From: an uncultured Opitutia bacterium
Lineage (GTDB): Bacteria; Verrucomicrobiota; Verrucomicrobiia; Opitutales; Opitutaceae
Direction of reading: 5' to 3'
NCBI GenBank assembly: GCA_903839035.1
Contig: CAIMAQ010000097.1
Location: 1 to 52,374 of the forward strand
Length of the DNA stretch: 52,374 bases
The notes under the pieces were generated by a model. It made no database searches, had not been told where the DNA came from, and saw only the letters and a program-made list of their open reading frames with translations. The position numbers were made by a program, and so were the translations under genes. This document shows positions 8,698 to 18,339 of this stretch, in pieces. The stretch's first letter is position 1, and every line of letters starts with the position of its first letter.

Positions 8698-9876
8698 TCA
8701 GGAATTCTTGGGCGCCGCCGCGGGGGCGTCCGCCGTGACGGGTTGGCCGGAAATCCGGTGCGCCTCGACCTTCATGCCGGGCAGCAGGCGGAGCTGGCCG
8801 TCGGTCACGACCGTCTCACCGGGCTTGATGCCCTCGGCCAGCAGCGTGTTGTCCCCGTCGGTGCGGGCCACCTTCACCGCGCGCAACTCGACGGTGGCGT
8901 CGGGCTTCACCACATAAACCGTGGAGCCGCTCTGGCTGTTCTGCACCGCGGTCGAGGGCACGACGATGGCGCCGCGATCCACGCCAACCTGGGTGACGAC
9001 GTACACGAAGCGCCCCGGCCAGAGGGCGTCGTCCTCGTTGGGGAAGACCGCCTTGAGGGTGACCATGCCGGTGGTGGGATCGATGGTGTTGTCGATGAAC
9101 TCCAGCCGGCCGTTCTCGCGGGTGGTCCCGGATGTGCGCTCTGTGACGGAGACCGTGGCGCGGCCGGCCGCAAAGGCCTGGCGGATCTCATCCAGTGCGC
9201 GCTCGGGCACCGCATAGGTCACGGCGACGGGCGCGATCTGGTTGATGGTGACGAGGGTGAAACTGTTGTCATTAGCCTTCACCAGCGCGCCCTCGTGCAG
9301 CAGGCGCTGGCCGGCGCGGCCGGCGATCGGGGCGCGGATCGAGGTGTAGCCGAGCAGCAGTTCCGCGTTGCTCACGGCGGCCTCTTTGGCCTGCACCTGC
9401 GCCTTGGCCGTCTCCGCCTTCGTGACGTACTGGACATACTCCTCCTTCGAAACCACGGCCTGCCGGTCGAGCTGCTGGTAGCGGTCGAGGTCGGCCTGGG
9501 CTTGGGCGGCCATCGCGCGGGCGTTGGCCAGGTCGGCCCGGGCAATCAGCAGGCTGTTTTCAAACGGGCGGCGGTCGAGGGAGACAAGCAGGTTGCCCGC
9601 CTTCAGCTCCTGGCCCTCCTGGAAATTCACCTCGGCAATGATGCCGTCGACCTGGGATTTCACGCTCACCGCGCGCAGGGCCTGCACGTTGCCGATCGCC
9701 TCCACCCGGCGCGGCACATCCCGCTGCACGGCCACCGCCGTCTGCACCGGCACCACGGGCGCGGTGGGCGCGGCGCTGCCGGAGCGGCTGCAGCCGGCGG
9801 CGGACCACAGGAGGGCCCCGCCCAGCAGGGACAGGACGGCAGGTTTGAGAGCCGGGGAAAGGGTGGAGAGTTTCAT
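8698..9876 (-). CDS. RND periplasmic adaptor (membrane fusion protein, MdtA/AcrA-like)
   Basis: 392 residues. The N-terminus has a signal peptide and a lipobox (SAAGC), so it should be anchored to the inner membrane. The order of the family follows: a lipoyl half (RRVEAIGNVQALRAVSVKSQ), a helical hairpin (ADLANARAMAAQAQADLDRYQQ), the second lipoyl half (YTSIRAPIAGRAGQRLLHEG) and beta-barrel domains. It connects the permease to an outer-membrane channel. The ATG at 9876 overlaps the marR stop by four bases (ATGA), with GGAGG 13 bases upstream; this decides the start although the frame is open further upstream. Confidence 0.93.
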   Translation of the reverse strand: MKLSTLSPALKPAVLSLLGGALLWSAAGCSRSGSAAPTAPVVPVQTAVAVQRDVPRRVEAIGNVQALRAVSVKSQVDGIIAEVNFQEGQELKAGNLLVSLDRRPFENSLLIARADLANARAMAAQAQADLDRYQQLDRQAVVSKEEYVQYVTKAETAKAQVQAKEAAVSNAELLLGYTSIRAPIAGRAGQRLLHEGALVKANDNSFTLVTINQIAPVAVTYAVPERALDEIRQAFAAGRATVSVTERTSGTTRENGRLEFIDNTIDPTTGMVTLKAVFPNEDDALWPGRFVYVVTQVGVDRGAIVVPSTAVQNSQSGSTVYVVKPDATVELRAVKVARTDGDNTLLAEGIKPGETVVTDGQLRLLPGMKVEAHRISGQPVTADAPAAAPKNS

Positions 9877-10331
9877 CGGTGGGCGTTCGCCTCCATTTGG
9901 AGAAGGTTGGTTTTGACGTGTAAGAGGTCGTTGATCAAGGCCGTGCGCCGTGCGGCCGGCAGGCCGCTGAGGTAGTCCTCGCGCAGCCGCCCGGCCAGGC
10001 CGGTCAGGCGCAGGGCGATCCGCTCGGCCTTCGGCGTCAGGTGCAGGTGATAGGCCCGGCCGTCCCGCTGGTGGTCGCGGCGCTCGATCCAGCCCGCCCG
10101 TTCCAGCCGGCTCGCCTGCCGGCTGACGGAAATGCGCTCCATCTGCAGGCTCTCCGCCAGCTCGCTCTGCGTGCAGCCGGGCTGCCGCGCGAGGTGGTAG
10201 AGAAAGAGCCACTGCGAGCGCGTGAGCTCCAGGCCGGCCACGCGGCGGTCAAATTCCTTGCGCGCCAGCCGGCTGATATCGCTGAAAATGAAGCCCAGGC
10301 TGCGGTCAAACGTGGTCGGGCGGTGCGCCAT
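9873..10331 (-). CDS. MarR family transcriptional regulator of the RND operon
   Basis: 152 residues with the winged helix-turn-helix of Mar[39 protein letters not shown] (recognition helix), and the wing [20 protein letters not shown]. MarR proteins usually repress their own operon and release DNA on binding phenolic or other small ligands. It is the first gene of the efflux operon. A perfect 14-bp palindrome sits 13 bp upstream of its ATG, which supports autoregulation. Confidence 0.93.
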   Translation of the reverse strand: MAHRPTTFDRSLGFIFSDISRLARKEFDRRVAGLELTRSQWLFLYHLARQPGCTQSELAESLQMERISVSRQASRLERAGWIERRDHQRDGRAYHLHLTPKAERIALRLTGLAGRLREDYLSGLPAARRTALINDLLHVKTNLLQMEANAHR

Positions 10332-10344
10332 AAGGGTGAAATTG

Positions 10345-10358
10345 GTAAGCTAGCTTAC
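10345..10358 (-). promoter_or_regulatory. Candidate MarR operator, perfect 14-bp palindrome
   Basis: GTAAGCT followed directly by AGCTTAC, 13 bp upstream of the marR start codon and 87 bp upstream of the divergent glycerol kinase gene. Size and place are those of a MarR dimer site. Binding is inferred. Confidence 0.65.
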
Positions 10359-10445
10359 TTTCCCGTGCAAGCCCGCGCCGAAAATTTTTCCGTCCCGGCT
10401 CTTGCGGCGGCCGACCCGCCGCCCGAGTCTCCTCCACCCCCCGCC

Positions 10446-11942
10446 ATGAGCCGGAAATTCATCCTCGCGCTCGATCAGGGCACGACCTCGTCCCGTTCCC
10501 TGGTCTTTGACCGCCACGGCCGCGTGCGCGGCGCGGCGCAGCAGGAATTTCCCCAGCACTTCCCCCGCCCGGGCTGGGTCGAGCACGACCCGGAGGATCT
10601 CTGGGCCACCACGCGCCGCACCGCCCTCGCCGCCGTCGCCGAAGCCAACCTCACCGCGCGCGATCTCGCCGCCATCGGCCTCACCAACCAGCGCGAAACC
10701 ACCCTGCTCTGGGACCGCCGCACCGGCCGGCCCCTCGCCCCGGCCATCGTCTGGCAGGACCGCCGCACCGCCGCGCTGTGCGAAAAACTCCGGCGCCGCG
10801 GCCTCGAGCCGCTCTTCCGCCGCCGCACCGGTCTTGTGCTCGACCCGTATTTCAGCGGCACCAAGCTCGCCTGGCTCCTCGACCATCTCCCGGGCGCCCG
10901 CACCCGCGCCGCCCGGGGCGAGCTCGCCTTCGGCACCGTTGACACCTGGCTGCTCTGGAAACTCACCGGGGGCGAGGTCCATGCCACCGACGTCTCCAAC
11001 GCCTCGCGCACCCTCCTGCTCAACCTGCGCACCGGCGCGTGGGACGACGAACTGCTCCGCATCCTCCGCATCCCGCGCGCCGTTCTGCCGGCCGTGCGCG
11101 CGAGCAGCGAGGTCTACGGCCACGTCACCAGCATCCCCGCATTGCGCGGCGTGCCCATCAGCGGCGTCGCCGGCGACCAGCAGTCCGCCCTGTTTGGCCA
11201 GGCCTGCTTCCGCCCCGGCATGGCCAAGAATACCTACGGCACCGGCTGCTTCCTGCTGCGGCACACCGGCGAAAAACCCGTCGTCTCCCACCACCAGCTC
11301 CTCACCACCATCGCGTGGCGGCTCGGTCCCGACGGCCCGCTCGAATACGCCCTCGAGGGCAGCGTGTTCATCGGCGGCGCCGTCGTGCAATGGCTGCGCG
11401 ACGGGCTCGGGCTCATCCCGCGCTCCGCCGACATCGAGGCGCTCGCCGCCCGCGCCGCCGACAACGGCGGAGTCTATCTCGTGCCCGCGTTCACCGGCCT
11501 CGGCGCGCCGCACTGGGACGCCTCCGCCCGCGGCGCCATCACCGGGCTCACGCGCGGCACGACCGCCGCCCATCTCGCGCGCGCCGCGCTCGAGAGCATC
11601 GCCTACCAGAGCGCCGACCTGCTCCGCGCCATGGAGGCCGACTGTGGCGGCAAACTGCGCGAGCTGCGCGTGGACGGCGGCGCCACCGTAAACAACGCCC
11701 TCATGCAGTTCCAGGCCGACCTGCTCCGCGTCCCCGTCGTCCGTCCGCGCACCCGGGAAACCACCGCGCTCGGCGTCGCCTACCTTGCCGGCCTCGCCGT
11801 CGGCTTCTGGAAAAACCGCGCCGAGATCGCCCGGCTCTGGCGTGCCGAGCGCACTTTCCGCCCCCAAATCCCGCCCGCCACGGCCCGCCAGCTGCTCGCC
11901 GGCTGGCATCGCGCCGTCAGCCGCGTGAAAAATCCGGGCTGA
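10446..11942 (+). CDS. glpK: Glycerol kinase
   Basis: 498 residues, the usual length. The FGGY fold signatures are clear: [17 protein letters not shown] (phosphate-binding loop), [44 protein letters not shown] and the C-terminal [20 protein letters not shown]. It phosphorylates glycerol to glycerol 3-phosphate in the cytoplasm. No glpF or glpD gene is next to it. The start was chosen at the ATG that gives [15 protein letters not shown]; the frame is open far upstream but that part overlaps marR on the other strand. It shares its upstream region with marR. Confidence 0.95.
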   Translation: MSRKFILALDQGTTSSRSLVFDRHGRVRGAAQQEFPQHFPRPGWVEHDPEDLWATTRRTALAAVAEANLTARDLAAIGLTNQRETTLLWDRRTGRPLAPAIVWQDRRTAALCEKLRRRGLEPLFRRRTGLVLDPYFSGTKLAWLLDHLPGARTRAARGELAFGTVDTWLLWKLTGGEVHATDVSNASRTLLLNLRTGAWDDELLRILRIPRAVLPAVRASSEVYGHVTSIPALRGVPISGVAGDQQSALFGQACFRPGMAKNTYGTGCFLLRHTGEKPVVSHHQLLTTIAWRLGPDGPLEYALEGSVFIGGAVVQWLRDGLGLIPRSADIEALAARAADNGGVYLVPAFTGLGAPHWDASARGAITGLTRGTTAAHLARAALESIAYQSADLLRAMEADCGGKLRELRVDGGATVNNALMQFQADLLRVPVVRPRTRETTALGVAYLAGLAVGFWKNRAEIARLWRAERTFRPQIPPATARQLLAGWHRAVSRVKNPG

Positions 11943-12054
11943 TGGCGCCTCCTCCCGCAGTTCGCTTGCAGCGCCGCGTAAAATATTTGTCAGCCACAGG
12001 CGGCGGCCGATTCCCGCATTGAGTCCATGGGAAAAGCACTTAGGATTGGATTTC

Positions 12055-12762
12055 ATGTCAATGTTCGCCCGAGCCGCGCTGTTGATTCTGCTGTCCCTCG
12101 GTTTTGTCCGCCTCGTTGCGGCCGATTCCGATGAACTCACCCTGCTCCGGTCCAAGGCGGAGCACGGCAACGCCCTCGCGCAGTATAATCTCGGCTTGGT
12201 TTACGCCCAGGGCCGCCTCGCGCCCGCCGACCCGGCTGAAGCCTTCGCCTGGCTTTCGATCGCCTCCGAAAGCGGCGCCACCGGCAAGGCCCTCGACAGC
12301 CTCCTTGGGAATATCACCGACCAGCAGCTCGCCGAGGGCCGCCGCCGTCTCGGGGTCTACCGCACCGCCCTCGCCAACGCCAACACCGCCGTCACTTCCC
12401 ATTCCACCCCGAAGCTCGCCCCGCGCGGCTTCACCGTCGACGCCACGCCGGTCGCACCGCCCGCCGCCGATCCCTCAACCCCGCTCACCAAGGCCCCGGA
12501 GGTCGTCGCCCCACCCGCCACCACCACCCCGGCCGAGGGCTCCGGAGTGACCGAACTCGCCCAAGCGCGGAAGGAACTCGAGCAGTCCCGGGCCGAATTG
12601 CAATCCGCCAACACCGAACTCGCTACCCTGCGCGCGTCCGTGGCTCGCTTGACCGATGAATTGGCGGCCGCGAAGCGCGAGCTCGCCACCCTCAAGCCCG
12701 TCGCCGATCTCACTCCCGCTGAAAAATCCAAGGCGGAAGATTCCGCCCGCCCCCGGCCATGA
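12055..12762 (+). CDS. Secreted Sel1-repeat protein with short coiled coil (first of a related triad)
   Basis: 235 residues. A signal peptide (FARAALLILLSLGFVRLVAA) is followed by a Sel1-like unit, AEHGNALAQYNLGLVYAQGR with EAFAWLSIASESGATGKAL, then a Pro/Ala-rich linker and a C-terminal coiled coil rich in Ala, Leu and Glu (about residues 165-225). The N-terminal unit closely resembles the one in the next gene, so this protein looks like the N-terminal part of that protein. It overlaps the next gene by four bases (ATGA), which implies translational coupling. ATG 12061 is an alternative start. The molecular function is unknown. Confidence 0.75.
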   Translation: MSMFARAALLILLSLGFVRLVAADSDELTLLRSKAEHGNALAQYNLGLVYAQGRLAPADPAEAFAWLSIASESGATGKALDSLLGNITDQQLAEGRRRLGVYRTALANANTAVTSHSTPKLAPRGFTVDATPVAPPAADPSTPLTKAPEVVAPPATTTPAEGSGVTELAQARKELEQSRAELQSANTELATLRASVARLTDELAAAKRELATLKPVADLTPAEKSKAEDSARPRP

Positions 12763-15518
12763 ACTTCCTCCGCATCAGACTCTGTTTGCTTCTGGCCGTG
12801 GCGTTGTCCGCCACCGCCATCCTGTCTGCCGAACCGGCGGAAATCGCCTCGCTCCGCACCAAGGCCGAAAAGGGCAACGCCATCGCCCAGTACAACCTCG
12901 GCCTCGCCTACGCCGAGGGCCGCGACGATCTGCCCGCCGACCAGGTGCAGGCCTTTGTCTGGCTCACCCTTTCCGGTGACAGCGGCAGCACCCGGAAGGC
13001 GCTCGCCGCCGTCCTCGCCACGATCTCCGACGCCCAACTCGCCGAGGCCCGCCGCCAGCTCGAATCCTACCGCGGCACCCCCACCGCCCGGAATCTCGCC
13101 GGCGCCAGCCACAGCACCCCGGCCAAGTTCGCGTTCGTGGCTCCCACGGCCTCCACTCCCTTGGTCCCGGCACCCATCCCGGCAGCTCCGGCGGTCAAGC
13201 CGGCGGAAACCCCAGCCAGTCCGGCTGAGCCTGCGGAAACAGATGACGTCGCCACCCTCCGCAAGGACAAGCACCAGCTCAGCGACGAGCTCGCCATCGC
13301 CTGGAAGGAAAACGACCGGCTGAAAACCAGCCTCGCCACCGCCCAGACCGCTTCCACCCGCGACCAGCAGATCATCAAGCTGCTGGAACAGCGCGGCGCG
13401 GAGCTCACCGCCGCCCAAGCCGAACTCGCCCAAACGAAGACCCGGCTGGCCGAGGCGGACGCCCACGTTGACCAGCTGCAGGCCGAGACCACCGCCCGCA
13501 ACGCCACCGCTCTCAAGGCCCGCGACCAAGCCGGGGAGTCCGCCCTTCAGCTCGCCGAGGCCCGCTCGCGCATCTCGGATCTCCAGGCCCGCCTCACTTC
13601 CGCCGAGTCCGCCCGCGCCAAAATTACCGCCGACCAGGAATCCCTCGCCACCCAGCTCACCGCGGCCAAATCCGCCGCCCAAGCCGGCAGCTCGGCCCAC
13701 TCCAAGGTCGCCGCCCTTGCCACCGAACTCGCCGCGACCCAACAGTCGCTCGCCGAATCAAAGCAAAAACTCGCCACGAGTGAATCCGCCCGCACCAGCA
13801 CCGTGGAGGCGTCCCACCGGATCGAAGCCGCCGGCAAATCATCCGCCGACCAACTCGCTGTCCTGCAGTCCCGCGTGAAATCACTCGAGGCTGAATCGGT
13901 CGCAACCGCCGCGCAGGCCCGGGGTACCGCCAAACTCTCCGCCGAGCTCGAGGCAACGCGCCAGGAAACCGCCCGCGCCCAGGCCAAGTCCGCCGCCGCC
14001 CTCTCCGCCGCCGTCGCCGAGAACATCCGCCTCGTCAACGAACGCGATGCCGCCGAAACCGCCCGCACCCAGCTCGCCGCGGACAAGGAAAAGCTCGCCG
14101 CCCAGCTGGTCGCGGCCAACGCGGCCGCCCAGAAGGGCAGCTCGAGTCAGGCCAAGACCGCCGAACTTTCCGCCGAGCTCGAGTCCTCCCGCCAGGCGCT
14201 GTTCGAGGCCCGGCAAAAACTCACCGTCAATGAGACCAGCCGCACCGCCCTGGCCGAGCAGCTCAACCCGCTCCGCCTGCAGGTGAAGGAAGCCCAGGCC
14301 GCCCTCGCCTCGGCCAATGGGCAAAACCAGAACCTGGCCACGGAACGCGACGGCGCGGCAGCCCGGTTGACCGTCGCCACGGCGGCCCTCGCCACCCTGG
14401 AAAGCGACCTCGAGAAGGAGCGGCTCGCCCGCGCCGACGTGGTCAGTGCCCTCACCTCGGCCCGCAAGCGCCTCGAGGAACAGTCCACCGCCAATCTCAA
14501 ACTAACCGCCAAGCCCGCTGCGGTCGCGCCCTCCCCCCAGCTCACCGCCGAGCTCGAATCGAACCGGCGCGAACTCGCCGCGGCGAAGGACCAGCTGTCC
14601 ACGCTCTCCACCGCCTCGGCCTCGGCCCGGGCCGCCGCCGCAAAGTCCGCCGCGCAAGTGGCCCAGTTACAGGGCCAGCTGGCCGCCGCCGACGCGGCCG
14701 GCGAAAAATCCCGTGCCGATCTGCGCGCCACGAATGCTGAGCTCACCACCCTGCGCACGAGCGTCACCCGCCTCGAGGTCGAGCGCGCGAGCGCGACGGC
14801 CGCCGCCGGCAACGCCGCCCAGCAACTGGCCCAGCTCTCCGCCATGCAGGCCCAGGGCACCGATCTCAAGGCCCGCCTCGCCGCGAGCGAATCCAGCCGG
14901 CAGACCCTCTCAAACCAGCTGGCCACCGCCGCAGAGGCCGAGAAAAATTCCACGAGCCAGCTCGCCGTACTGCAATCGCAGCTCGCCGACGCCAAGGCCG
15001 CCGCCACCGCCCCCGCCGCAGCGCAGGCCGAGGCCGAGGCCAAGCTCGCTGTCAGTCTGCGTAGCTACAGCGTGCTCCAGGCCGAAAACGACGAGCTCAA
15101 GTCCCGCAGTGAAAAGCTCGCCACGGAAAAATCCGCCCTCGAAACCTCCCTCGCCGGCGTGCGCAGCGCGGCCACGGAAGCCGGACCGTTGCGGGATCAG
15201 CTGCGCCAGGCGCAGGCCCAGGCCACCGCGCTCTCCGCGGAAAACGCCCAGTTGAAGACCCGCCTCGCGGCCGGCGTTCCGGTCGCCATCTCCGCCCCCA
15301 CGCGGCCCAATGCCCCGTTCCCCGCTGCGTCCATTCCCGCGCCGGCCTCCGCGGCCGCTCCCCGTTCCCACCTCGTCGTGCCCGGTGACACCCTCGCCAG
15401 GATTTCCCGCCTGTATTACGGCGTCCCCACCCGCTGGCCCGAGATTCTCGCCGCCAACAAAGACGTGCTAAAGGACGAGCGCAGCTTGGTTGTGGGCCGC
15501 ACCCTGGTCATTCCCTGA
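12759..15518 (+). CDS. Large envelope protein: signal peptide, Sel1 unit, long coiled coil, C-terminal LysM
   Basis: 919 residues. Order: signal peptide (1-24), Sel1-type unit AEKGNAIAQYNLGLAYAEGR (about 35-75), Pro/Ala linker, then some 650 residues of Ala/Glu/Gln/Lys-rich heptads predicted to form a long coiled coil, a second Pro/Ala linker, and a LysM domain at the end (HLVVPGDTLARISRLYYG with WPEILAANKDVL). LysM domains bind peptidoglycan glycan strands, so the protein probably spans the periplasm from a Sel1 partner-binding head to the cell wall. The coiled coil contains internal repeats (for example AAAQKGSS and AAAQAGSS blocks), pointing to growth by duplication. It lies between two shorter relatives. 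Function unknown. Confidence 0.75.
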   Translation: MNFLRIRLCLLLAVALSATAILSAEPAEIASLRTKAEKGNAIAQYNLGLAYAEGRDDLPADQVQAFVWLTLSGDSGSTRKALAAVLATISDAQLAEARRQLESYRGTPTARNLAGASHSTPAKFAFVAPTASTPLVPAPIPAAPAVKPAETPASPAEPAETDDVATLRKDKHQLSDELAIAWKENDRLKTSLATAQTASTRDQQIIKLLEQRGAELTAAQAELAQTKTRLAEADAHVDQLQAETTARNATALKARDQAGESALQLAEARSRISDLQARLTSAESARAKITADQESLATQLTAAKSAAQAGSSAHSKVAALATELAATQQSLAESKQKLATSESARTSTVEASHRIEAAGKSSADQLAVLQSRVKSLEAESVATAAQARGTAKLSAELEATRQETARAQAKSAAALSAAVAENIRLVNERDAAETARTQLAADKEKLAAQLVAANAAAQKGSSSQAKTAELSAELESSRQALFEARQKLTVNETSRTALAEQLNPLRLQVKEAQAALASANGQNQNLATERDGAAARLTVATAALATLESDLEKERLARADVVSALTSARKRLEEQSTANLKLTAKPAAVAPSPQLTAELESNRRELAAAKDQLSTLSTASASARAAAAKSAAQVAQLQGQLAAADAAGEKSRADLRATNAELTTLRTSVTRLEVERASATAAAGNAAQQLAQLSAMQAQGTDLKARLAASESSRQTLSNQLATAAEAEKNSTSQLAVLQSQLADAKAAATAPAAAQAEAEAKLAVSLRSYSVLQAENDELKSRSEKLATEKSALETSLAGVRSAATEAGPLRDQLRQAQAQATALSAENAQLKTRLAAGVPVAISAPTRPNAPFPAASIPAPASAAAPRSHLVVPGDTLARISRLYYGVPTRWPEILAANKDVLKDERSLVVGRTLVIP

Positions 15519-15588
15519 GTCTCCCGCCGGCGTTTCCACCCTTCGCGAAAGATTGCCTCAACGGTCGTTTCACCCCATCCCTGTCCCC

Positions 15589-16296
15589 ATGCGCTCCTCC
15601 CCTCTTCGCCCCGCGCTCTGCCTCACCGTCCTCCTCGCCGCGGCCCCGTTCAGCCGCCTTTTTGCCGCCGAAGCCCCGGCCCCGGTCGTCGCGCCCGAGG
15701 ACACTCCCGCCGCTCCCGCCCCCACGCCGGCCGCTGCTCCCGCTCCGGCTCCCGCCGTCACCCCGGCTCCCGCGCCGGTGCCGGATCAGGACAGCGCCGA
15801 GGCCAAGCTCGCCGTCGTGCTGCGGAGCTACACCCTGCTGCAGGAGGAAAACGACCAGCTGAAGGTCGCGGCGGAAAAAAATGCGACGGAGAAATCCGCC
15901 CTCGAGGCCCAGCTCGCCGTGGCCAAGGACGCCCTGCCCCTCGCCGCCCAGGCCGCCGGCCTGCGCGAGCAGCTCCGCCAAACGCAGGACCAGCTGGGTG
16001 CGCTCGCCCTCGAAAACAACGTGCTCAAGACCCGGCTCGCCGTTAATCCGGCGGCGCCCGGCGCCAGCAATCTCACCCCCGTCAGCGTGCCCACCACCCT
16101 GACCCCGATCACCGCGCCTGCCGCGCCCATCACGGCCCCGCGCATGCACGTCGTCGCCGCCGGTGAAACCCTCAGCAAGATTGCCGTCCAATATTACGGC
16201 AGCGCCAGCCGCTGGCCCGACATCCTCGCCGCCAACAAGGACGTGCTGAAAAACGAGAAGAGCCTGCTGGTTGGGACGAAGCTGAAGATCCCGTAA
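15589..16296 (+). CDS. LysM protein with short coiled coil (third of the triad)
   Basis: 235 residues: signal peptide, an Ala/Pro-rich stretch (about 25-65), a coiled coil (EAKLAVVLRSYTLLQEENDQ onward) and a C-terminal LysM (HVVAAGETLSKIAVQYYG with WPDILAANKDVL). It matches the C-terminal third of the preceding protein almost block for block, including the EAKLAV-LRSY and EKSALE segments. It is therefore a C-terminal-only relative, as the first gene of the triad is an N-terminal-only relative. It is expected in the periplasm, bound to peptidoglycan. It starts 70 bp after the large gene. Confidence 0.78.
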   Translation: MRSSPLRPALCLTVLLAAAPFSRLFAAEAPAPVVAPEDTPAAPAPTPAAAPAPAPAVTPAPAPVPDQDSAEAKLAVVLRSYTLLQEENDQLKVAAEKNATEKSALEAQLAVAKDALPLAAQAAGLREQLRQTQDQLGALALENNVLKTRLAVNPAAPGASNLTPVSVPTTLTPITAPAAPITAPRMHVVAAGETLSKIAVQYYGSASRWPDILAANKDVLKNEKSLLVGTKLKIP

Positions 16297-16312
16297 GCGG
16301 CCGGAGCGCGGC

Positions 16313-17047
16313 TCACGCCGCCTTCTTGAGCAAAAACGGCGCGACCTCCGCGCGGCATTTCTCCACTTCCGCGCGGTACGCGGGACTCTTGCGCAGCTCA
16401 GCCACGATCGCCTGCGCCGCAACCCGACCCCCGGCCACGTCACTCGGGAAATGCACGCCGCCGATGACACGGCCCCACGCCACGCGATGGGCACGGGTGA
16501 ATAGGTCCGCCTGCCGGTCCGGGAAAACATCCCCCAGCACCGCCGCCCACACAAATGCGCGCAGCGAGTGGCCGCTGGGATAGGAATTGGACTTGGGAAT
16601 TTTCACGCAGGGCTGCACCGTCGGCTCCACCGCCGGGGGCCGGTGCCGCGGGTAGAGGTTCTTCATGCGGTTGCTCACCAGCCAGGCGTCAGCGGTGACC
16701 TGCGAGAGAAAATTCGCGAGGACCGGCAGGCTCTTTTCCTCCAACCAGGGTCCGAGCACGTCGCCGTAATCGGCAAAGACCTTGTCCTGCTCGATCAACT
16801 TCGCCCACGCGACATCCGCCGGCGTGCGGGCGGCCTGCACCTGCAGCACCGTCTCCAGATCGCCCAGCGCCGCGATCGAGCCCGGAGCCGGCGGCGCCGG
16901 CAGGAGGGCCTTCCAGTCCACGGCCTCGGGCTGGACAAAGTGGGCGGCCGCCGGGGCGGTCTTTTCCTCCAGGGTTTGGGCGCGCGCCAACGGCAGCGCG
17001 AGACCAAGCAGGAGCATCAGCCAGGGAAACGGGGAACGACGCGTCAT
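16313..17047 (-). CDS. Class A non-specific acid phosphatase (PAP2 superfamily)
   Basis: 244 residues from the ATG at 17047 (a GTG at 17056 is also possible). A signal peptide (to about residue 24) predicts a periplasmic enzyme. The three PAP2 motifs are in place: K129-x6-R136-P137 (KNLYPRHRP), PSGH at 157-160, and R193-x5-H199-x3-D203 (GRVIGGVHFPSD), where the usual Ser before the arginine is Gly. H160 and H199 should be the acid/base and nucleophile histidines. It hydrolyses phosphomonoesters. It converges with the LysM gene, 16 bp away. Confidence 0.88.
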   Translation of the reverse strand: MTRRSPFPWLMLLLGLALPLARAQTLEEKTAPAAAHFVQPEAVDWKALLPAPPAPGSIAALGDLETVLQVQAARTPADVAWAKLIEQDKVFADYGDVLGPWLEEKSLPVLANFLSQVTADAWLVSNRMKNLYPRHRPPAVEPTVQPCVKIPKSNSYPSGHSLRAFVWAAVLGDVFPDRQADLFTRAHRVAWGRVIGGVHFPSDVAGGRVAAQAIVAELRKSPAYRAEVEKCRAEVAPFLLKKAA

Positions 17048-17198
17048 GGCCGGCACCGTGCCAGATTCGCCCCGGTGGCGAAACCAGAATTTTCGGCGTC
17101 ACAGATTGGTTGCGCCGGAAGGGCGGGTCCGTCCTTCCTCAGGTCCAGACTGACAATCGCGTTGTCCAGCCCATCCGATTCATCCACGGTCGCGCCCC

Positions 17199-18335
17199 AT
17201 GAGACTCCTGCCCGCCTTGCTCCCCCTCTTGGCCGCCGGTTCCGCACTGTTCGCCAGCGAACCCGCCGCCCCGTTGCCCGCGGCGGTGCAAAAACTCCCC
17301 AACGGACTCTACGCGGAGATCGTCACTGCGCGCGGCATCATCACCGCCGAGCTGTTCTACGCCAAGGCCCCGCTAACCGTGACTAACTTCGTCGGCCTGG
17401 CCGAGGGCACGCTCGGTCCGAAGCCCGGCACGCCATTTTTCAACGGCCTGAAGTTCCACCGCGTGGTGCCGAACTTCGTCGTGCAGGGCGGCGACCCCCT
17501 CGGCACCGGCGAGGGCGATCCCGGGTACACTTTCCCCGATGAATTCATCCCGGGCCTGCACCACGACGCCGCCGGCGTGCTCTCCATGGCCAACAGCGGC
17601 CCCGACACCAACGGCTCGCAGTTCTTCATCACGCTGCGCGAGGTCAACCGGCTGAATTACCTCCACAGCGTCTTCGGCCGCGTCGTCCGCGGACTCGAGG
17701 TGCTGCCGCTGATCCAGCAGAATGACGTGATGACCGCAGTGAACATCCGCCGGATTGGTCCCACCGCGACGGCCTTCCATGCCGACCAGGCATCGTTTGA
17801 CCGGCTCGCGTCCACCGCGAAGAAAGCGGTCCTGCCCCATTTCGAGGACCCCGATTCGCTCCTGCCCGCTGACCCGCCCCGCGCCCTCAACTTCCAACGC
17901 AAGCTCGCGAACTACGAGCGTGGCACCGGCGTGAAAATCTACGCGCGGGTCTACGCCAAGTTCACCCCGGAAACCCCGGACCAGCGCCCCGGCAACCTCG
18001 TCGGCTCCCTGGCCAAGCAACTCAAACTGCCCCCATCCTCGACCCTCGCCGTGTATTTTGCCGCCACCGCCCAATGGGGCCTGTGGATCGGTTCCGACGC
18101 CCTGCCGCAATTCGTCGGCCGGGCCGGCACCGTCCAGGAGTTGGTGAAGGATGGCGCCCTGCACCATGCCAAGCAGGACTTCCTCACCATCGCCAAGGCG
18201 TTGGGCGATCGCTACACCGCCGAGGCCGCCAAGGCGGCCCCGCCCGACAAGCCGCTGACCAACGGCCAGAAAATCAAATACCAGGTCGACGCCGTGGTCG
18301 ACGGCCTCATCTTCAAATTCGAGCCCAAATCCTGA
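17199..18335 (+). CDS. Cyclophilin-type peptidyl-prolyl isomerase with a C-terminal extension
   Basis: 378 residues with a signal peptide (MRLLPALLPLLAAGSALFAS), so periplasmic. Residues about 40-185 form a cyclophilin domain: FHRVVPNFVVQGGDPLGTG, GVLSMANSGPDTNGSQFFIT and HSVFGRVVRGLEVL. The arginine of FHRVV and the QFFIT segment are active-site elements. The remaining ~190 residues are not cyclophilin; their YAKFTP... SLAKQLKLPP...TVQELVKDGALHH segments read like a second FKBP-like or chaperone module, but I could not assign it. It ends 4 bp before the M20 gene, so both are probably one transcript. Confidence 0.85.
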   Translation: MRLLPALLPLLAAGSALFASEPAAPLPAAVQKLPNGLYAEIVTARGIITAELFYAKAPLTVTNFVGLAEGTLGPKPGTPFFNGLKFHRVVPNFVVQGGDPLGTGEGDPGYTFPDEFIPGLHHDAAGVLSMANSGPDTNGSQFFITLREVNRLNYLHSVFGRVVRGLEVLPLIQQNDVMTAVNIRRIGPTATAFHADQASFDRLASTAKKAVLPHFEDPDSLLPADPPRALNFQRKLANYERGTGVKIYARVYAKFTPETPDQRPGNLVGSLAKQLKLPPSSTLAVYFAATAQWGLWIGSDALPQFVGRAGTVQELVKDGALHHAKQDFLTIAKALGDRYTAEAAKAAPPDKPLTNGQKIKYQVDAVVDGLIFKFEPKS

Positions 18336-18339
18336 TCCC

